Source: Circinella umbellata
Taxonomy: Eukaryota > Mucoromycota > Mucoromycetes > Mucorales > Lichtheimiaceae
Direction of reading: 5' to 3'
NCBI GenBank assembly: GCA_025093555.1
Contig: JAIWNF010000025.1
Location: 248,001-312,000 of the forward strand
Length of the DNA stretch: 64,000 bases
Shown here: positions 57,898 through 64,000 of the stretch, piece by piece
Layout of the letters: each line of letters opens with the position of its first letter
Numbering within the stretch: the stretch's first letter is position 1
Made by a program: the position numbers and the translations under genes
The notes under the pieces: generated by a model
The model's database searches: none
What the model saw: only the letters and a program-made list of their open reading frames with translations
Told to the model about the DNA's origin: nothing

Positions 57898-59103
57898 ATG
57901 CCAGCTCCATTGATATCTCCATCCGAGAAAAGTTATATTACACAAGGTATTGAAAGTGATTGTCGTGCTGATGGTCGAGGTCGTCTTGAATATCGTCATT
58001 TGGTATTAGAAAATGGTCTCTTGTCACAAACAAGTGGTAGTGCGCGTGGTCGATTAGGTGACAGTGACGTGCTTGTTGGTGTCAAGGTCGAGATCGGCGA
58101 TATTGAACAGGATCAACCAGACCAAGGTCGCATTGTATGCAATGTTGAATGGTAAATAGAGTAGTTTTTTTTTTCTTTTGCTCTTTCTCAACAATAATAG
58201 ACAACGATAATCACCATTAATAAGAACGATTCATATATAAAACCTGATTAATGGATTAATTGAAATAGCTCACCAAGTGCATCACAACAATTCGAAGGGC
58301 ATGGTGCTGACGAACTTAATAATACATTGACACTTGCATTAGAACGATTTCTTTGTGGACCACAAAGTGGATTAGATCTTGCTAAACTTTGTATTATACC
58401 TGGAAGACAATGTTGGGTTATCTATGTGGATGCTATGGTAATGGATTGTGCTGGAAACCTTTTGGATTGTATTATTATGACCACACGTTCTGCTTTGTTC
58501 GATACACGTATTCCCAAGACTGAAATTCAAGATTTAGGCGACGGTGAATATGAGTTTGAGGTGATGGATGATGTCGAGGATGCTGAACCTATTGGGAATT
58601 GGAATCGATTACCACTGGCTGTCACTTTATATAAGGTAATTTATCTAAGGGGGGTTTTCTGAATAGTAAGGAGAAAAATTAAACAGAATAGCTTTTAACT
58701 CTTGTATATAATAGATTGGTGATAGATATATTATTGATCCTACAATTATTGAAGAACTTTGTTCTGAAGTAACATTGACTGTAGGTGTCAATAAAGAAGG
58801 TTCTATCTGTGGTGTTCAAAAAGGTTCAAATGGTAGTATTGATCCAAGTCTTTTGACAGAAATGATCCAGGTAAGAATGCTGGGGGGCGGGTTTCTAGTG
58901 ATTATTGTAAAGGGTTCGATAAAAAAAAATTATAGACAAGGTGATCTAACACGATCTATAATTAATAGACTGCTACTACATTGGGTAAGAGTTTAATTGA
59001 ACAATTGAATGCTAAATTAATTGATGATGATAAAGCAGTACAGGAGAAACGAATGCGCGGAGAACCCGTACAAAAACTTGGCTTTTTCGCTGCTGTTTTT
59101 TAA
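57898..59103 (+). CDS. RRP42: Exosome core subunit Rrp42
   Basis: Four exons (57898-58151, 58269-58635, 58715-58870, 58969-59103) give 303 residues. It is one of the six RNase PH-like ring subunits of the RNA exosome, which threads RNA to the catalytic subunits in nucleus and cytoplasm. Family markers are ISPSEKSYITQGIESDCRADGR at the N-terminus (here ISPSEKSYI and CRADGRGR), TSGSARGRLGDSDVLVGVKVE, LCIIPGRQCWVIYVDAMVMD, LLDCIIMTTRSALFDTRIP, and VTLTVGVNKEGSICGVQKG. The ring subunits of eukaryotes have lost phosphorolytic activity. The closest alternative, Rrp45, lacks this N-terminus. It converges on IFA38 with a 243 bp gap. Confidence 0.93.
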
Positions 59104-59346
59104 TATTCATCCAATTTTTATACAATTACATCGACAAAATGCACATATTATAACTTGTTTTCTCTTATCACTCTACACTTATTCCCCCATCGTCAACCTC
59201 CATCCTTGTAATTGACCCGATCCGTTACTTTTCTTTTCCATATAAATTAATAAATCATTTGCATAATTCACAGAAAAAAGTACCAAAAAAAAAAAAATTA
59301 GAATTAGATATTATTATTATTATTTATTATGATCGCTACTTAGAAT

Positions 59347-60916
59347 TTATGCAGTTTTGCTTCCACTAGCAGCTTCAGCAGCTAAACGTTCACGTTTACG
59401 CAAAGCACGTCGACGAACATCTTTTTGAATGTTGAAATTTTGAGTGATCCAGAAGTTAGGGCTAAGCAAATTCATGAACCAGTTAGCAAGACCTTGACTG
59501 GGGTAAGAAGTCGAGGTAAAAGGAACATTAGAACCACAGGCCAATCCGATTTTGGCCAAGACACTGGCAACATAAGGCTTGGGTAAAGGAATCAAGAAGC
59601 TAGGACGACGGATCTTGCTCATGGATGAAACGACAAAGTAAGTATTGACATTTTGTACAATAATACCTTGGTTTTCAACCTCTTTGGCAAGAGCTTGAGT
59701 CCATGTCGACAAAAATGCCTTACTACCGGAGTAGACGGAAAGATAAGGGCTAGGAACCATACCAGCAAATGAACCCAAGTTAAGAATAAGACCTGAACGA
59801 CTAATAAACAAGATGATAACGGTTACTAATGAGATTTCCTCCCCTTTGTAATATACCATAAACGCACGCTTATATGTTTATGGCTTTTTCAACAGGATGT
59901 ATTCAAGGTATATACACCGGTTTTCACCATAACTCTTCTTATTTTTCTGTACTTACTTTGTTTGCATTTGAGGCAATACAAGCTTGGTCATCTTGAGTGC
60001 ACCCATAACATTAACTTCAATAATATCTTCAATAACCTTATCATTTTCTTCAGTAAATGGTGTAGGAATATCGTGATTGGTACCAACATTGTTTACTAAA
60101 ATATCATCAAGTTGATTTTTTTTGAAAAAAAAAAAGAATCATTTATTATTACCCCATAAAAAAAACAACTTTCATCCCCACCCAGAAGGATTCTTCAAAA
60201 TTCTTTACCTAATACACCAACGCGAATAGTGCTCATAAGATCACCAAGACGAGCAAAATCATCATTATCACCCTTTGTAAAGTCCATAGCATAAGTTTTT
60301 GTTTCTACACCATATTGATCACCTATTCAATTGAAAAAAAAAACGCGATCTATATTAGCTAATCCATTCTTCCTTTCCATATAACTCTCAATTGAACGTA
60401 TGCGTGTATTTGAGATAAGATATTTTACCAATTTCCTTTGCAATAGTTTCGAGTTTCGAGGCAGTACGTGAAACGAGTAATACGTTGAATTTATTCTTTG
60501 CTAATTGTTGAGCAAACTCCTTGCCAATACCATCCGATGCTCCCGTGATGACTATTATGGTTTTTAGAAACTGTCAAAATAAATCTACTAATGTCAAACA
60601 CAAAGCTTCTTATTTCTTACCAGCCCATGAACCATTTCCAGCACCAAATTTCTTGAGCTATAATATAAAAATATATATTTATATTTATATCGGAAGGCAA
60701 CATCGATACATTTGTGTTGTTAGGTAAAAGGCCCTTTTTTTTATTATTATTATTATTTGGTTTAGAAATATTTATTACCGAAACACCCTTCAAGACATAA
60801 AGTTCTAATAAAGTCTTAAGAAAACTGAACACTTTAAAACTAACAGCTGCAGCACCAACAGCTGCCAATGCTGAAGTAGCAGCTAATAATCTTGAGTCTT
60901 GGGCAATTTGCTCCAT
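59347..60916 (-). CDS. IFA38: Very-long-chain 3-oxoacyl-CoA reductase
   Basis: Six exons (60916-60779, 60657-60621, 60551-60429, 60322-60209, 60095-59957, 59800-59347) give 334 residues, close to yeast Ifa38. It performs the first reduction step of fatty acid elongation in the ER. Residues 12-45 are a hydrophobic anchor ([20 protein letters not shown]). The SDR signatures are [11 protein letters not shown] for NADPH, LVNNVG, the catalytic serine in [10 protein letters not shown], and YSGSKAF with tyrosine and lysine. The family phrase [18 protein letters not shown] follows, then a second hydrophobic segment and a basic tail ([12 protein letters not shown]) without a clear KKXX signal. Exon 2 is only 37 bases. 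Confidence 0.93.
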
Positions 60917-61148
60917 AATATTCCAGTGTCGCGCGCAAAACAACAAGAGAAAAGAAAAAAAAAATAAGACGGGGGGAGTTAAAGCTGGATATATATATTT
61001 ATTATTTGCATATGGTTTTTATTTTTTTTTACAGGTAGCTGTTTTTTTCGTTCGGACACTGAAGCCCTTTAGATTAACCCAACTTTTGGTGTTTGAAATA
61101 TATTATAGACAAAGCATATGAATAATCTTTGTGTAAAGAAACAAAAAA

Positions 61149-62586
61149 TTATGCCGATTCTTTAGCGGCACCACTAGCGCGCCATTCACCAAGAATTAAA
61201 CTGATGATTTCATCCAAACCAACACCATTCTTGACTTGAGCAAAAACAGTAGGACCATTACCTCTGTTTTTCATAATAATTTTAAATTAATGTGCTTATT
61301 CATCATTAATTTTTAAAACAAATTTCCTGAAAAAAGGTGCCTATTTAAAAAGTTACAGTTAATTACCTCATCTTCTTCGCGTCACGAGACATGACATCCA
61401 AATCGGCACCAACAATAGGAGCCAAATCAGTCTTGTTGATAATTAATAAATCACTTTGAGTGATACCGGGACCTGTAATCGGTGTTATCCATTTTAGCAC
61501 TTTATTCCCCTTCCATCGGTTTTCCCCTTTGCTCCCCCCCCTGAAACTACTTACCGCCCTTACGAGGCACCTTGTCACCACCAGCAACATCAATAACATA
61601 GATAATGTAATCAGCTAGAAAGTTATTACCATGGCATTAATAATTATCCATTTTATGCATGTATAAAACCATATATCCTTAAAGTTATTTATAGCTTACC
61701 AAGTTCACGACTATAATTAGCAGCCAAATTATCACCACCAGATTCGATTAAAAGCAATTGAGTATTAAATTTAGCATGAAGGATTTCAAGTGCATTCATA
61801 TTTGCAGAGACATCTTCACTATATATTTTTATGAAAAACAAAAAAAAACCGGGAAAATGCAGGTCAGTAATATGATTCGCGGACTTTTTTTTTTCTTCTT
61901 TCCTTTTTGTTTCATTTTCATTGACTGTATATTTACCGGATAGCCTATATAAGAACGCGTAAGAACAAAAAAAAAATGCAAAAGATAAGATAAAGAATTA
62001 TTATCAATGGTTTCACACATGAGAAAAGCAAAAAAGATAGAATTTTAAATTTATGTAATAATGATAATGATACTTACAGCATGAGGACAACCACCCGTTT
62101 CAATAGCCTTGATTCTTTCTTCAGGCAAAGCTTTGTTACGAACTAAAAATTCAGTATCTTCCTTTGTAAAAATGTCGTTGGTAACAGCGGCAATGGAATA
62201 AGTTTCCCGCAATCTTTGACAAAGTGCTAACATCAACGCGGTTTTGCCCGAACCGACAGGTCTATTATATATACAAAAGAAACATTAGAGAGACTTTCTC
62301 ACCTTGTGTTGTTTTTTTTTCTAAGAAATAAATAGATAATTATATAAAAAGTATTCTTTTTTTACCCTCCAATACCAACAGTGAAAGAACGTTCACTCCA
62401 ATCCCGGTTTTTATAGATAGCCTTGGGTCGTTCGTCATAGAGACCAGGGTGATCAAGCTGTTCATGCGTATGGCCATGCTCATGCGCGTCGTGCGAGTGG
62501 CTATGCGCGTTATGATCGTGTGAATGTGCAGGAGCAGCACCAGATGAAGAGTTAGTTAAATCAAAACGGCAAGTATCGTTAGACAT
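61149..62586 (-). CDS. ureG: Urease accessory GTPase UreG
   Basis: Seven exons (62586-62366, 62261-62078, 61944-61937, 61818-61700, 61614-61555, 61472-61367, 61263-61149) give 270 residues. UreG hydrolyses GTP while delivering nickel to apo-urease. The N-terminus has a histidine-rich run ([19 protein letters not shown], residues 21-39), as in plant and fungal UreG. The P-loop is [11 protein letters not shown]; then [13 protein letters not shown], the metal motif [38 protein letters not shown] and the G5 region follow. Exon 3 is eight bases and encodes A-I plus two bases of R, completing the invariant CPHAAIRED; it is required because direct joining of its neighbours would break the frame. Urease itself is not in the window. 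Confidence 0.95.
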
Positions 62587-63886
62587 TTTCTTCTTTATTG
62601 TATGTTTTGTTTTATAAGGTGAAAGTGTGAGAAAAATGAGAAAGAAATGAAATGTTCAATGGTGATGATTTGGAACTGTTCCTTCACTTTTTTTTTTCCT
62701 CATTGAGATTCCGATGGTTTATGAGTGGTTGTATTTTTTTAAAGCCAATGAAATATACATTGGGCAGCAATATTCTGTATATTGAAAAACTAGGAAAAAG
62801 CGATTTTTCTACACAGCATAACGATAGATGTGAAATTTAAACAACCGAGAAAAATAAAATTAAAATAACTTTGTATAATTATAGCAGTAAAAGAGTGACT
62901 CGGTTTTGATTTTTATTTTTTTGATAATACCATACTATAAACAATGAGGAAGGAAGGAAATAGAAGCAAATGTCTTTCCATCTGTCAACTCCTTAAACCC
63001 AGCAGAGTAGCTCAACCGGGGCGCATTTACCATTTTTGGTCAATTTTTTTCAAAGTTGCATATATGAATTATATGATTGTTATCAAGACTTTAATTATAC
63101 TTTCTCTTACTTTTCAAACATCATTCTATTCGAAACCATTATCTATCCTATCAGCCTTACACTTTCGTTAGATAACGATAACCAATACTTTAACGGGAGG
63201 GGAAGAAACTTCCAGTAACTGGTGATGTGAAAAAAAAGATATATAGATACAACCTTTTTTTCTTTTTACATATAAAAAATTTACGCCAAGAACGTATCAC
63301 AATGTTGGTCTGTTCAATTTGGTGGCGGTGATTTGATGAAGAACAAATAATGTGCGTAGGGACACATGACAGCACATATATAAACATAAACATTATATAT
63401 GTTTCTCAATACACCGCAACAACAATTTTCCTTTTTTTTTTCTTTGTATGGTATAAGGTGTGTATGTGTGAGAGAGGCTTGCAATAAATTATAATAACAG
63501 TAAGAATAAAAAAAAAAGTAATGATATGTATATATGTATATATAATGGTTATGTATGTTCTCCAATTATAAGAGCAGTAGTGTAATAAAGCATAATGTAT
63601 ATGATAAGTATGTATAACATAGAAAGACAGATAGATAAATTGGTAGAGGTTAAGAGGTAAGAGTGAGAGTATAGTAGTACGTATGTATGTATATGGATAA
63701 GAGTGATCTAGTGGAAAATCAATAAAAGTAACGTGGTATTTGTTTATACGTAGGTAAATATTTGATAATCAAATCATTTTCTTGATAAGTGGGATTATAG
63801 TTACGTAAATAAACATACCTTATATAAAAAAAAATTTACAGTTGCAGGTTTTACGTAAAATTGAACTTGAAGGTGAACGATACTTT
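62587..63886. other. Intergenic region
   Basis: Upstream of ureG and downstream of a minus-strand gene entering from the right. A plus-strand segment at 63009-63030 (GTAGCTCAACCGGGGCGC) resembles a tRNA A-box by chance but no tRNA fold follows. The rest is AT-rich with GTAT/TATG repeats. Confidence 0.5.
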
Positions 63887-64000
63887 TTAAGCACCAGTAC
63901 ATGTGGGATCACGACTTATAGAAATGCTAGCTCTAGCACCACCCATAGGATCAACAAAACTTCCTATAACATCTGGTACTCTTCCCATACGCATTGGATC
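63887..64000 (-). CDS. C-terminal end of an unidentified protein, cut by the window edge
   Basis: A minus-strand frame enters at the right edge and is open for 37 codons to a TAA at 63889-63887. Its composition is protein-like: RMGRVPDVIGSFVDPMGG, then ARASISISRDPTCTGA. The GSFVDPMGGARASISIS phrase suggests an ordinary globular or extracellular domain end. Too little is present to name a family. Confidence 0.5.
   Translation of the reverse strand, partial: DPMRMGRVPDVIGSFVDPMGGARASISISRDPTCTGA

Noticed and set aside
63009..63080. tRNA-like word GTAGCTCAACCGGGGCGC
   Set aside because: Resembles an A-box but there is no B-box, no acceptor pairing and no cloverleaf.

Overview
The window is nuclear DNA from a filamentous fungus, most likely Mucoromycota and probably Mucorales-like. 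It is strongly AT-rich, its genes are cut by many short GT..AG introns (about 50-180 nt), and its gene set is typical of free-living fungi: endopolyphosphatase, a Zn2Cys6 regulator with a fungal_trans domain, Rho3, homoserine dehydrogenase, VLCFA ketoreductase, UreG and an Hsp110. Affiliation below phylum is inference.

Layout. 1-2.5 kb: AT-rich noncoding DNA with a short TA-flanked inverted-terminal-repeat element. 2.5-3.1 kb: a broken gene. 3.3-9.5 kb: a mitochondrial rRNA dimethylase/TFB-type gene (minus) with a small divergent gene, an unknown protein with a glycine-rich hairpin (minus), and a Yra1/ALYREF mRNA-export adaptor (minus). 10.3-11.7 kb: decayed F-box/LRR gene. 13-24.5 kb: SLC66A2-type PQ-loop protein (minus) divergent from an endopolyphosphatase (plus), a Zn2Cys6 transcription factor (minus) and Hsp110/Sse1 (minus). 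24.5-30 kb: gene-poor, with two inverted-terminal-repeat elements and a broken gene. 30-35.7 kb: membrane protein (plus), FHA protein (minus), HOM6 (plus), RHO3 (minus).

36-46.3 kb is the most unusual part. It is a large imperfect inverted duplication: arms at about 36003-39286 and 41574-46274, with a 2.3 kb spacer holding a 3 x 122 bp minisatellite. Each arm carries one copy, in opposite orientation, of a multi-exon gene of unknown family with a candidate PD-(D/E)XK nuclease motif. Both copies are damaged, by different lesions. The right arm is longer almost exactly by four insertions: a GC-rich insert, a 121 bp GC-rich element with a 10 bp target duplication, a 210 bp insert and an 826 bp TA-flanked MITE. 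The left arm preserves the empty sites.

46.5-64 kb: GATA-like zinc-finger gene, TMEM198/TM7S3-type membrane protein, PWWP plus LEDGF/TFIIS-like chromatin protein, an intronless HET-domain protein, exosome subunit RRP42, 3-ketoacyl-CoA reductase IFA38, the urease accessory GTPase UreG, and the 3' end of an unidentified gene at the right edge.

No operon-like or pathway clustering is evident. Genes are mostly unrelated housekeeping loci in divergent or convergent pairs. Exon structures were worked out by hand from splice signals and reading phase. For most genes the exon sum is a multiple of three and the protein reads continuously. The first exon of the FHA gene, the last exon of the GATA-like gene and the start of the small gene at 4.9 kb are unresolved.
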